Origin: Atopsyche davidsoni
Lineage: Eukaryota > Arthropoda > Insecta > Trichoptera > Hydrobiosidae
Direction: 5' to 3'
DNA length: 64,000 bases
NCBI GenBank assembly: GCA_022113835.1
Contig: JAILWY010000018.1
Coordinates: forward strand, 14,795,501 to 14,859,500
The notes under the pieces are model-generated. The model was not told the origin of the DNA, searched no databases, and worked only from the letters and a program-made list of their open reading frames with translations. Of the stretch, positions 49,124 through 62,100 are shown piece after piece; positions within the stretch are counted from its first letter, which is position 1; each line of letters begins with the position of its first letter. Position numbers and translations under genes: made by a program.

Positions 49124-51853
49124 GTGTCCTACTGTCAAACTTTTACTGTCTTAGGATAATATTAATAAATGTTTGATGTCGCCAATTGGCCAATTTTGAG
49201 TCATTATATTCAATGAAATGAGTACTTACCACTCAATTTGATGATGTATATTCACATTTAGTACTAGGCATAGTTGTTTAACAATATATTACATGATCAA
49301 TTTTAAGCTTGTAAACCTCACTTTCATATTAAAATAATGTTTTTTTTATCTGAAATGAACACAGATTGACGGAAAATTAAGCTGCCATAATATACATTGT
49401 CTATGTACAGCAGACATTTTTAAAGTTTGATAATTTTTTTATGAACGAAAGAGAATTATTTTTGTCAAAGATTTTTTATCAGAACAAAATAACCCCAATT
49501 TTTCATTAAAAAGCGATTCCACAGAAATAGATTACATGGCAAAAAATCTAACCATGAAAAATTTAAACCCTTAAATAAATTTGAATTGGTTGGACACTGT
49601 GTTCAAATGGTAATACATTAATTTTTAATTTAGAAAATAATAATGGGTTCAATCGAATTGTTAGCCTAGTTAGTTATCTTTGATTTAAATTGAAATTTTC
49701 CTTTGACTGTAATTGTTGAAACCTAGTGATCTCATTTTCTTTTTAATTTTTTTCTGTGATGTTTTACAATTTATGTAGATTTATAAACATTTAAGCTATA
49801 AGAATGCACTGCAATTTGATCTCATTGATGTTCTTAGTTATAATAAGTAGTTTTATTGTTTATTATTGTATATGATTTTTATCGAATCTCCTTTAAGGAT
49901 TCTCACCACTCTTCTCTTTGATATTAAAAATAGATATAATTTAATTCTTTATCAAGAACAACAATTAAAGTATTTTGACAGGTTAAAATTTCACCGCGTG
50001 TCTGTGTTATCAAAAAATATTGCAAATACTTTTACACAAATAATCTTGAAATGCTTAAACTATAAAAAAGTGTCTGATTTTATTTAATTAATGCTTCACA
50101 ATGGTTTTTCAAGGAAATTATGATTTAGTTTTATATTGAACACAAACTTTCCAATCCAGGAATCTATACACGAATGCTTATTTATGTATTAAACCTGTAA
50201 AAATGCTAATTCTATTTATTTCAATTCTCCACTACTGTTACTCATCACATATAGTTACTTTTATCTGTAAATGCCAAAGTCAAAGTATAATATATGTATT
50301 TTATTTTGTATCTGTCAATTAGTCTCGATAAAAGTACTTCTTTTGAATATATTGTGATAAGGTGTATTTCTAAATCACCCGTCTCATGGGTTGTGGAGGA
50401 GAAACTAATGTTACAAAGGTTAGTGAGTTAAGATTAATAAAACTTGTGCTGGAAATAATCAATTTTCTTGTCTGAAATGAATTGTTTGTAAACTCACTTT
50501 CCTGAATTATTTTGTATGTTGTCAGTCTGAAGATATGGGAACATAGATGTCATAATCACTGACAGACTAAAGTGCTATTTTGTTGCCTGATGTTTCTGAA
50601 TTATTTGTGAAAAATTCAGAAATAATTTTTTTTGTAATATTAGGTTTTGTCAAAATATAAAAATGCTGCTTACACTGAACATAACTATTACAACTCTAAA
50701 GCTGAGCTGTAGTTCAAATTTTTTTAATGAAAAATAATGGTTTGTGAATACCAGTGACAATCTCTTAATAGTTAATTTATATAACTGGAGCCAATTGCGG
50801 ATTTCTTTATTGTGAAAGACTTTTGAAGCCTTTTGTATGATTTTGCAATATAACTACACCCTTTGAAAACCTCTTTTAGAGTTATCAGTGTGTACACTTA
50901 AATCAGCCTAAGAATAAATATGTACCTTGGTATAAAATTATTGTAATAACACTAAGCTCAAAAAAATGCAATATCCTTATAGTTGTCACACTATAATTAC
51001 ATTTTCTTATTATTAACATGTAATTAGATATTAAATTTATCAAAACATTCTTGCTAATGATGTGTTAGAGCTACCTTTGTGCACTGTGAAATTGTGATTG
51101 TGCACAAAAATAAATAATTGTTCTTATTTATAAAAATAAAAACTGTTTAGATGCTTACAGGCTATTATTGAAAGTAAGAAAACGATAGTTACTCAGAAAG
51201 TAGATATGGATATTCCAAAAAGCATCTTATGTTAGTAGCTTTAGACATAATTGTGTATATTATATATTCTGTTAATTTTAAAATTACTCTCGAAAATATA
51301 AAAAATATATTTAAATGATTTGTTGTAATTACCAATAAAACTATTCCATGAATTATTATTCCTATAACGGAACAATAGGTTGCAATCATGAGTTACTTTT
51401 TATATTATTTGCTTAATGTAACGCTTACTTATTTAAAGTAATAGAAATATATTCCTAATACATGAACGTGAACTATATTGTATTAGAAGGTAAAAAGCAC
51501 CTAATTAAATAAAATTCTTACAAACGTACCAATGCTGTTTTATTTATAACATTTATTTGTTATAAAATACAAGTTCTACACTAGATTTATTTATATTTAA
51601 TAAACAAATTCTTCAAGAACAGTGAAAAGATAACCACCCAGTATAATTACCCTGTTATAGTATGCAATGCTTTTAAAAATAAAACAAAAATATTAAATGG
51701 AAAAATCCCAGCAATACTGTTTTCAATTCTCAGGTTTTTTTAATTTTTAAAAATTAATTGAATCTGTTGATTTAATTATACATACAATATATTCAAAACT
51801 AGGATTATATAAATAAAATATATATAGTTAAATAATTAAAGATATCCATTATT
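49124..51853. other. AT-rich 3'UTR/spacer
   Basis: No conserved reading frame. Several AATAAA/ATTAAA motifs (for example 50436 and 51110) allow a long 3'UTR for the TMEM59-like gene. The right end meets the 3' end of the minus-strand PHD/SAM gene. Confidence 0.4.
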
Positions 51854-54800
51854 TTATAACCAACACATAGTAAAGTCATTTTTTCGTGATTGGAGTTTCA
51901 CTACGTGACGGTACATCTTGAGAGCGGGACCTAAAGGCAATCCAAAACTTCTTATCACGTCGCTTCTTTGCATTAGCAGTAATGATTTGCCATCGATTTC
52001 CTGAAATTTTTTAAAAATCTTTTATGTTTGCATTAATTAGGGATGCTATCTGTTGGAGATCCATGGTCAAGGTTGTTTTAAGTACAGTAGTGTATTCTTT
52101 CCTTGAGCGGCACAATATATTTATATTACAAAGGTTAATTAATTTAATTGATACTACATTTTTTTAATTTTTACGTATGTTGTTAATAGTTTTGCATCTG
52201 TTATATCTTGCTATTGATAGTTAACAGTTTTGCATCTGCGCTCTGTGTAAATCTTGTATTCTTTCCTTGAGCGGCACAATATATTTATATTACAAAGGTT
52301 AATTAATTTAATTGATACTACATTTTTTTAATTTTTACGTATGTTGTTAATAGTTTTGCATCTGTTATATCTTGCTATTGATAGTTAACAGTTTTGCATC
52401 TGCGCTCTGTGTAAATCTTGTTTGCTGTTTGTGTGTTCTTCTATTTTCACCTTTAAAATGAAGTTTTCTAGATGAAACAAAGATTCATTAGCACTAAGAA
52501 TATTAGTATTGGTCTCCTTTTTGATTATTAGAATTTACAGGGGTAGAAATGAAAAATTTTGTATGTATAATATATGTAAATATATAAATATATACATATT
52601 AGGGTGTCCCTTAAATTTCAAGTTCGATATTTTTTTACGCATACCTTCTTAAAAGTTTAGTAATAACCCTATATTGTCTAGAAAAAAATATTAGTTCGAT
52701 TTATAAACGATAACCCGTGCCGACTTGCGATTTTAACTTGTCCATACAAGTTGCGTAAGTACTGCGCTGTGACTTTTACAAATAAACATGTAGTTACCTA
52801 CATGTTTTATTTGTCATTTCATACGTGATTTTTGAGATTAGTAGTGCTGATGATGAAGTTGATAACCAAACTAAGAAGAAAATGATTGCCAACTTCAACC
52901 GGGACAAAACCTCAGATTTTAGCAAACGCGATGACCCGTCAAAGAAAGAACTTCCTCAAAAGTTGTTTGGTAAGTTAAATTGACTTTTTGTGATATATTT
53001 AAATTGTTGTAGATTTTTTTTTGTTATTTGTCTTATTTTTCTTTTTTTTCCAGACAAAACACTGCATGATTTCGTATCGGAAAAGAGCAAACAATTTTTA
53101 TCACGACTGCAGATCGACAACAGTTTTCTAAAGGAAGATGTATCTTCTTGGAATAATAATGGTGCTTTTCTGGAAACTAAAAGAAAAATAAGTTATTTGA
53201 GAGTTGTGAATGATACTGCTGAAAGGGCTGTTAAAATGATGCAAGATTTTAACGGACTTATCACGGCTGAAGAAGAACAAAAACAGTTCTTGCTGCGCTG
53301 TGTCCAGGAACATAGAAAATTGTATCCGGACTGTAAAAAAACAACTCTAAAAAAAAGTTACCCTGACTGATTGTTATTACTTTATGTTTTTGATTAAAGA
53401 TTAATGTTCATCTAATTGAATTTTTACTATTATTTACTTAATTTATTGCATTTATAATGATTTTATACCAGACCGAAATATCAAGACAAAACACGTTTTT
53501 TACTAAACTTTGAAGCTCGGTCGGCACTAGTTGCAATTATGCTAGAAAGATGAAATTTTATATTTAAGACTCTTATAGCATTACTAAAAAAAGTAGAGGG
53601 TATGCATTTCGAAATTTGAAAAAAAAATTTTTTTGGTCATATAAGGGACACCCTAATACATATATTTAAAACTATTATGTAGTGAGATATAAATACCTGC
53701 TCTTTGAAGACATGAGCTTGTTCTGGAAAGTATGATGAGAAATATTGATAGACATCGTGATATGTCCACTTCTGTGCATCAGGTATACAAGGGTCGATAG
53801 TTCCGTCTTCTTTATCATGAGGATGTTTTTTAAACGAATTACTGTTATAAAATTTATTAAATTCATGACTATCCATAAACACTGAATTCATTCCAGTTTT
53901 TTTTTCAGATTTCTCTTCAGATGTTTGATTATTTCCAAAATTATCACTTTCAGAATTCTTTTCATTAAGATTACTTTTTTTGTGTCTCCAAGTATGTTTT
54001 GATGTCATAACTGGAGATATGAGTTTTCTAGAATATTTCCAATCTGTTTTATCCACAGAAATTGGACTGTAAGATAGGTCCTTTTCGGCTATCAATAATT
54101 TAGCATCAGATTTTTCTATTTTATCATCACTTTCATTACTTTTGAGTGAAGATTTCTCTAATTTCCTATCCAAGCTACTTTTTCTAGAATCTGACCTGTC
54201 GGAATATTTAGAACTACGATCAGAGCTGGGTAGTTTTTCCATATATGCCGAATCAATATTAGCACTGCTATTTCTGGTTTGTTGGCAGTTTCTGCATTCC
54301 CATTGATCCCATGCTTTAGCTTCTTCAGAAATATGAGGTGAATGACATAGGGCATGATAGGCATCTGCACATACGTGGCACACAGTCAAAATGCCCTGAA
54401 AAATGTGAATATGGTAAATTATAATAAACATATTTTAATTAGATTAAAGAGTTCATAGTAATCAAATAGTAAAATACTAACTGCATCTGTAGTTTCGATA
54501 CAAATAACACACGTCTTGCAATGAGGACACTGCCAACTGTTATCAGGGCGCAAGCGGAGCATACCATCCCCTTCGAGGCAGGATGGGTGGGCTGAAATTT
54601 AAAAGACAATTAGGAATTCCATATATTGGAAGAAAAATAATGTTCAATTAACCATGAATACTCTTGATTTGATATTATTAATCTATTGCATTATTGTTTG
54701 TAAAAAGTCCATTTTATTAAAAAAATATCTATAAATGAGAGAAAAATATATGAGTTAAAAAATTCTTGTTACTCAAAATCTTTTTACTAGTTAAAATTTA

Positions 54801-57736
54801 TAGATTTTACACATTGAATTTAGCTCTATTGTGTGAAAATGGTGTAAAATAACAAACCAACAATTTTTTTTCACAGTAATGTTCAAAAGATCATATGCAA
54901 CGACACAGAGTGAAATGTAAAAATGTTTTCATTCGCCACATTGGTATGTGGGACAAATATTTTATATATGTTATCATTAGAGTGTCATTCACGTAAATTA
55001 CATTTTTTGTAGATTTGTGGTGGAGAGTGAGCATTTTAAAAATATGAGTTATCATAAGTGTAGTGAAAAAGTGAAGTTCAACCAAAATAAATGGGTATGC
55101 TGTTTGTATCGCTTTGATATGGATAACGATACATTAGGTTTGGAACAGCATTGTAATCAATATTAAAAGTAAATGAAATTGTTAATTCAATATTTTTGAC
55201 TGAAAGTACTTGGTGGTATTCCATTTTAATATTTTAACTAAAATACTATTGTGAATTTTCCACATGTTTCATTTTATTGGTGATGGGTTTCCTCATAAAC
55301 AATAAAGGTATTAAAAGCAATAATATTTATAGAAAGGACACAATAGCATTAGTACCGACTTACCTTTGTTACTGCAATCTCTGCATCCTACCAGTTTTCC
55401 GGAATTGTCCTTAATACTGTTATGCTGGCGGCAAACTGAACATACACCACCTGTTACTTTATCACAGGTGTCTAGAATGAGTGACTGACTGTCATTTGTC
55501 TCGTTATCGAGGTCATCACTTGACTCAGCACTTTCAGATTTTGATTTATCTCTAAACATATTATCTTTTAAAAGAGGAGATGAATTGTTAACATGCTGCT
55601 TTTTAATGGTGGCTTTATTGAGAGATCCCACTGGGCGTCCCCTTTTCTTTTTGCTAGGTAGATTATTATCAGAAGGATCGAAAACCTTCTTTGCTCTTTT
55701 ACGTCTTTCTCCTACCCTTATACCTGCACCTCTTTTCATTTCTGATCGGACAAATGACCCGGAAGCATTGGACATTTTGCTTGCTGAGCTTCCTTTCTTT
55801 CTACCTGGTTTTCCTTTGACTCTCATCGGTGATGATGTTGATGATGAGTTATTGGATGATGTTAGCTAAAACCAGATTAATTTTGTTATTCCTTGTTTTA
55901 AAAGTGTATTTTAATAGCACAGATGGTTAAGATTCTTTAAATTAAAAAATAATAATTTAAAGTAAAAATTTACTTTATCAATATTAAACTATGTTAACCT
56001 AATCGAGCAGTTGATAATTAAATGTTATATATTCATTAAGATCACTACTAAAAGCACCTATTTGGGACCATATGCTACTCTACTGTCCAAGGAAAAAGGG
56101 GCATTTGAAGGAGGAGACTAATGTGGATCCGGAATTTACGGCAGTGGCTGGAAGTCGGGAGTATGGCCTAATTAGTAAGACTGGCCCGGGATAAATATGT
56201 GTTCAGTGAAATGGTCACCGATCTTCTCTGAGGAGAAGCACTTAAAGAAGAATGCTGCTCTTGTCTGCAGGCCATAAAAAAATTATTTATTAGCAAATGT
56301 TAAACTCTTTTGCCCATCGAAAACATATTCAAATAGCTGTCTGGCTGATAAAGCTCTCAAAGAGCGAACATGCATGCCAATCCACATAATTAAAATCTCC
56401 TTGTCATAGTCAAATAAGCTGAATATGGAATATGAAACCAGTCTCAAGTGTGTAGAGACTAGTTTTCTATTATAATATTGGGGTATTATTGTTGTTTCTA
56501 AATTTTTTAGCAAAAATATTAAAATTCCTAAAAATTTAACCAAACTAAACAAATGGCTAAATGCAACGAAGAGCTGATTTTTTTCCAACAGTAGTGGTGA
56601 GTAATTTTAATTAAAAACCTCACCTTACAGAAAATTTAATAATACAACTCAATTAGAAATAGATAGGTACCCTCTGGTAGCACATGACAGCTAGTTAGAA
56701 GAAGGTATTAAAGGAGAAGTTTTCCTGAAGAGCCAGAAGGCGAAGACGAGAAATATATAGAAAGCAAAATTTGGAAGTGAGTTCCAGACAATATTTAGTA
56801 GGCCTCATTTTAAAAAAATCGCCGTAATTTATGATCAACATGTTTTATATTACAATTTCCAAAAAATTACCCACTACATCAAAAATAAAATTTAATGCAA
56901 CTATTAATGTGATCCTTTTTTTACATAAATTATTATTCAAATAAAAGATAATGCAATGCAGCTCATGATAGAAAGCATTTTACCTTTGTGTTTGAATCAG
57001 CATTATCGTTATATATTTCAGCATTACTATCCTGTTCCCTATCACCGGGGCCCAGGGCAAGGTTTCCATTGTTCATCTGTATGAGACCTCCAGTTTCAAG
57101 TTCCTTTTGAATAATGCTTTCCAAGTATTTCTTCGGGTGTAACAAATTTTCTTTTGAAGAAATCGCTTTCATCAATTTGTGAGGAGGAACACCCTGTCGA
57201 AGGTAGTCTTGGTCGAGGAATATGAGCTCTGCCATGGCTGTGGTCATAATAAGACGTTGTTCTGCAGAAGGATTATTCTTCATTGCATCTACAGTTAAAG
57301 CAATAAAAGGTATATTTATTAAAAACTATTATTAAGTTATTCACAAAATATTAAAGAAATCATAAAGCTTAGAATTGTAATGAGTAAATGGAAATATGTT
57401 GGGATTGATGAGTTTTTTTTTTAAATATACTTAATAATAATAATATATATTGTAAAGTCGAATGAAGAACTTACTAGTTTTAGAAATTTCCACTGCACTT
57501 TTCAGTTCGCGTTTCCACTTTGATGCATTTCTGTAACTGACGTTTCCTTTGTAATCAACTTTGTAAACCGCCTCCGAGTCGAGGCACCGCTTGAGATCGG
57601 CTTTTGTCTCTTTAGAAGATACTTTGAATTTCTTCAACATGTATCCGCAAATGCGATCAATGTCGGGCCTGGCTTTTCGTGCACGCAAGTGATCAATCGT
57701 GGCTAATATGTTAAATTTTTGCTTTATATCTGACAT
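51854..57736 (-). CDS. Winged-helix, double PHD finger and SAM domain protein
   Basis: Six exons on the minus strand (57736-57475, 57288-56984, 55865-55364, 54591-54482, 54395-53697, 52000-51854) give 674 residues in consistent phase. Residues 1-75 resemble the SAMD1/KAT6-type winged helix ([20 protein letters not shown]). About 90-190 is a second conserved region ([20 protein letters not shown]). A basic AT-hook-like stretch ([13 protein letters not shown]) follows. Paired PHD fingers run from CSVCRQHNS through [19 protein letters not shown] and [15 protein letters not shown] to WECRNC. A Ser/Lys-rich linker leads to a C-terminal SAM domain ([39 protein letters not shown]). The order suggests a chromatin reader in the nucleus. 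No MYST acetyltransferase domain is present, so it is not KAT6 itself. Confidence 0.85.
52091..52418. repeat. Perfect tandem duplication of 164 bp
   Basis: TGTATTCTTTCCTTGAGCGG begins at 52091 and at 52255. I saw no difference between the two units. Each contains an internal near-repeat of AGTTTTGCATCTG. It lies in the last intron of the PHD/SAM gene. Confidence 0.9.
52599..53656 (+). mobile_element. DNA transposon with TTAGGGTGTCCCTTA ends, family unknown
   Basis: TTAGGGTGTCCCTTAAAT at the left and TTAGGGTGTCCCTTATAT as the reverse complement of the right end form inverted repeats of about 16 bp. TACATA flanks both sides and may be a 6 bp target duplication, though the flanks are TA-rich, which weakens this. 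The element is 1058 bp and carries an intact spliced frame (52882-53370). I cannot assign a superfamily. Confidence 0.65.
52882..53370 (+). CDS. Transposon-borne protein of unknown function, two exons
   Basis: Exons 52882-52969 (donor GTAAGT) and 53054-53370 (acceptor TTCCAG) join in phase to 134 residues. It begins [18 protein letters not shown] and contains [38 protein letters not shown] and [10 protein letters not shown]. The frame upstream of the chosen ATG is open for about 30 more codons ([16 protein letters not shown]), so an earlier exon is possible. The part from NDTAERAVK on resembles, from memory, a set of uncharacterised proteins common in arthropod genomes. No catalytic motif is visible. 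It lies wholly between the inverted repeats and in the opposite direction to the host gene. Confidence 0.55.
56121..56231 (+). pseudogene. Retroelement coding-tail fragment, second copy
   Basis: It reads [16 protein letters not shown], one stop, then [19 protein letters not shown] and stop. It is co-linear and equal in length (37 codons) with the frame at 15281-15391. It lies in intron 2 of the PHD/SAM gene. Confidence 0.5.
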
Positions 57737-59123
57737 TTCAATGAGACGGTACGAAACCTATAACACTTCTCTTCATAAATATGTATTCATAATGTTGTAA
57801 CAGACTGACTGACTATCAAAAAACTTTTATTATCCTAATGAAGTATTACAAAAAAGCATGCAAGCGCGTATCGCAACTAGACAAAATCAAACGTTGATCG
57901 TTTAAGTATAAAAATTATCGTGTTGCTTTAAATATCTGCCAGTTTTTTCGCAAAAGAGCACTAATTTAAATGATAATGTAGATGTTTTTATAAAACAATT
58001 CAACCCTAAATAATCATATAAATAACACTGTAGGTGCGAATACTAAGTATGGAAGTTTTAAATTGTAATATTAAACGTAAACAAGTGTTGTGAAAGGTTT
58101 ATTTGGAAAGTAAAATTTATTTGCATATTAAGAGAATAACATGCATTCTAATTATTTAACGAGAGTATTACTCGTTAGCAGTAATTTCAAAGATCGCGAA
58201 AAGCATTATTTAACAGCTCTTCATGCACAGACAGCGGCGGGAGGTCGGCGCTGGTCGGCGCTAGTCGGCGCTGCTCGGGACGAGTCGGGAGCTCCGCAGC
58301 TGCGCTCCTCGACGCCGTGCGACTATTCTCGTTTCTCGTATTCTCGCCCTTCGTACTTTCTGGTTAAAAGAACCATAGATATTTTTTAATGCTTTGAAGC
58401 TTAGGATAAATTTATATATTTTTGACTTTTTGTTTGTTTGTTTTTGTTTAATTTATATTTTATATTTATATTAAACCATCTCATTTCAATAACAACTTTT
58501 CAACTGGAGATTTAGTCAAATGTTTAAGAGCTAAAAATTATGACCTACCAAATGATACTTGCAACATAGTTAATGTTTTTTTGGTAAAACAATTAGGTGC
58601 TAATTTATTAAAATGGTTTCATGACAGCTATAAAAAATATTTTTTATAATAGTGCTAAAAGTGGCCTATCAAATGAAATAAAATCAAAATTATTATTGCA
58701 ACTAGAACTAAAAAATTATGATGACTAGATAAAAATATAATTTCATTTCATTTCATAGGTTAGTTTTTTTTTTAACATAAAAGTCTTAAACTTACATAAT
58801 TTTATTTTACATTACAGTGCTTGCAACAACATAAATATTTTTTTGTAAAACAATTGTTTTTTTTGTCGTTACAGGGGCTGATTATTATCAATTTAAAATA
58901 CCATATAATTTATATAATATTGTTTCACCTTGAGCGATGTATTTAGCTGTTTGATAATCACAGTCAAATTTAATAAATCTCTAATTTAATATACAAAATA
59001 ATGCAAAATTTATAATGTAAGATCGATGACTGTAGCGTGTACCATAAACACGGTAAATGATTAGTTGTAAAATTATATTATATAGCAATACCAGGCGCAG
59101 AAGAATCAAATGGAAAAATAATA
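57737..59123. other. Spacer with divergent promoters; GC-rich tract inside
   Basis: It separates the divergent PHD/SAM gene and the Nudix gene. No conserved protein was found. At 58228-58330 a GC-rich block carries three GGTCGGCGCT-type units (GGTCGGCGCTGGTCGGCGCT then AGTCGGCGCT). The remainder is AT-rich. Confidence 0.45.
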
Positions 59124-62100
59124 ATGACTGCCGCGGAGATCAATGTGTCAAAATTATTGAAATTGGCCCAAAAATTTAATTGTTTCTACTTGTCAGGTAA
59201 TCATACAGCCTTATTAAATAGTGAAAATTGTGCAATTATCGTACAATCTTAATTTTATAGGTTGACTCACCATAGCAAGTTTTTGCCATCAAAAGTATAT
59301 TGATCTCCATTTTTTAGCATTATGACATTTAACGTAAGTGATCTTTGATACATATATTTTTAAATTCGGTTTATTTTTTTTTAGGACTTCGGCTTGGAGA
59401 ATGTAAACCGTTTATCGTAGAGGGCCACCAAGTCGGCTTGGTTCGGCCAGATATTTTAAAACATCTCTTGCATTATCCAGAAGTAAGTGTCGCATTTAAA
59501 TTTTTTAACAAACATTTGTTGTTATAACGATGTTAACGTAATTCCAGTGTATTATGATTTAAATATATAATATTAACTGTATAATCACCGGATCAATTTT
59601 ATTGATGTACGAATATATTGTATTTTTACAGGATTCACGAAGTTTAAGCACTATAGTAACATGCATTTATATATAATATACAATTACTTTATTTACATAG
59701 AAATATCTACCAATATCTGAGTGAAACAGTTACTTGTTAATTATATGCTAACATAATTAACGAATTTGAACTACTTCACTAATCATTATTTTGATTATAT
59801 AAATTGTGATATTTAAGTAAATATAATTTATATATAATTTGCAATCAAAATAATTAATATTTTTTTTATATAAATATTTAAATTTATTTTAGGTGTTTCT
59901 CGTATCTAGAAAGTGCGTAGAGTTGAATCCAGCATTCAGGGATTACAAGGAGAGAACTATTCGTGTAGGCAATGTACTACAACAATTAAAGCAAAATGAT
60001 TGTTTATCTACACTCAGGGGTTGGAGAGATGAGGTTTTTATCATTTTTACCTTTGTTCTTATGTAAAAGTTATAAATATTAAAAATTGTAGTTATATGCT
60101 CTGTCTCCAAAAATATTTTACCATCTGATATTTAATATCAATACAATAGACCTGACTAAAATATTACTAACCGGTTATAGTTGATGTTGCATTCTTTATA
60201 ATTTTCATTAGTCATATGGGAACAAGTAAATTTATATAGTAAATCAACACGTCATTTTGTATAGTGTATTAATGCAGAAATAGTTGCTTTAAAATTTGAA
60301 AAATTTCATTTTATGTGGAAATAATAATTTATTTACTGTGAATGTTCATACTAATTTGAGATTGAAGCTTCAAAGTTCATCTATTCCAAAAATAGTCAAA
60401 ATTATAATATACATTAAAGAAAGACCAAAACAGCAGAATCCTGAATATAAAATTCAGGACCTGAAACTGGCAGAATTGTACAAATATAACTGTCAATTTC
60501 ATATCATATAACATATTTTTTGTATAAAATTTATAAGCATTACAAGGATACCATTTAATATTATTCAATAAAATCGTTAATAAGTTATTCTGTAATTCAG
60601 AATTATTAAACACTTGAAATTATACATCATATTTAAAAGTATTGGCAACATATACTTTAATTTAATTTCTTGTCATTGAATTATTTAGTGCTATGCGGTC
60701 AGTGCCCCAGGTTATCCAGATTTATTCGAAATGGATAGATGTGCAACTTGTCTCTTTGGAATTCAGAAGTATGGCGTAACAATCAACGGATATGTAAAAC
60801 ATCCTACCAAAGGCCTCTGTCTCTGGTTTCAACAACGTAGCAATACTAAGCAAACTTGGCCAGGTATTATCAATTATTTTCATATAAATATTTGAACTTC
60901 AATTTGTACATTATGTATATCACACTAAGCATACAGTATTGATAATGTATTTAAAAACTACTGAAGACTGAGTAATAATTCCACACTTTGAAGAATGTGA
61001 AATTAAATTAGTTTTCTATCTTTTGAACAACTTAAGTAAAGGTTTACTTTTAATTTTCGAACTTAGATTGATTCGATTAGTACTTGACAAAATAAAAATA
61101 AATACTTCAAAAATAAAATTTCAAAGTGACACCCAGTTCTACCCTTTTGAATGACATGACATGACTTGCTGATTTGATATTACGTTTATTATTATGTCAC
61201 ATGCAATTAGTGATGACCCATTATTAATATTTCGAGGTAGTCAAATGACCGATGATTATTGTGGCTGCTGTATTTATTTTATATTGCGTATATTATATAC
61301 TTAGGTAAATGGGATAACATGGTTGGCGGAGGTTTATCAGTAGGTTTTGGTATTTTGGAAACTGCTATCAAAGAAGCAGCTGAAGAAGCATCAGTTCCCC
61401 AAAGTCTAGCTACCACTATGATACCTGTTGGTTGCGTGAGGTAAGCAGATCTTCATTATTAAACACTTGTGTTATAAACATTAAGGTTCCTTCGAGTATA
61501 AGGCACCAACACAACCGTCAGACCTGCCGAATCATTGGGCCATGTGTAGATTCATCTTTCAACCAAATTATTATTTGTAAAAAATTAAAGAAGGTCGATG
61601 TGGAGATCTTATTAAAATTATTAAATGCTTTTAGAAAAATTGGTTATTTTTCTATAAAATTAATTATATATTTTATAGTCTATGTGATTAAGCATATTTT
61701 TTCACACATTGAAAACGATTAAAGAAAACTCTCAGAAAATATCATCGTGACTTGTGAGGGATCCCTCACAAGTCACGATGATATTTTCTGAGAGTTTTCT
61801 TTAATCGTTTTCAATGTGTGAAAAAATATGCTTAATCACATAAACATACTAATACCTGCATGGGTAAATAAATACGCATCCTGATTAACATTAATCCAAT
61901 TTAATATAAATATTTTATAGTCATTAACTCGCCACCAATAAAGTTTGAAAACTTCTTATTGTTAGATTCTATGAGTAAAACTACCTAAATAAATACATTA
62001 ATGAAATTTATTGTTATATAAATATTTCATAGAAATACAGGAGACACAGTCACGGCGATTACATCTTCTTATAGTATAATATTTACAGCCATTAAAAATA

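Noticed and set aside
58141..58389. 82-codon frame over the GC-rich block upstream of the Nudix gene
   Set aside because: Open because of GC-rich tandem units; no family match and no splice support.
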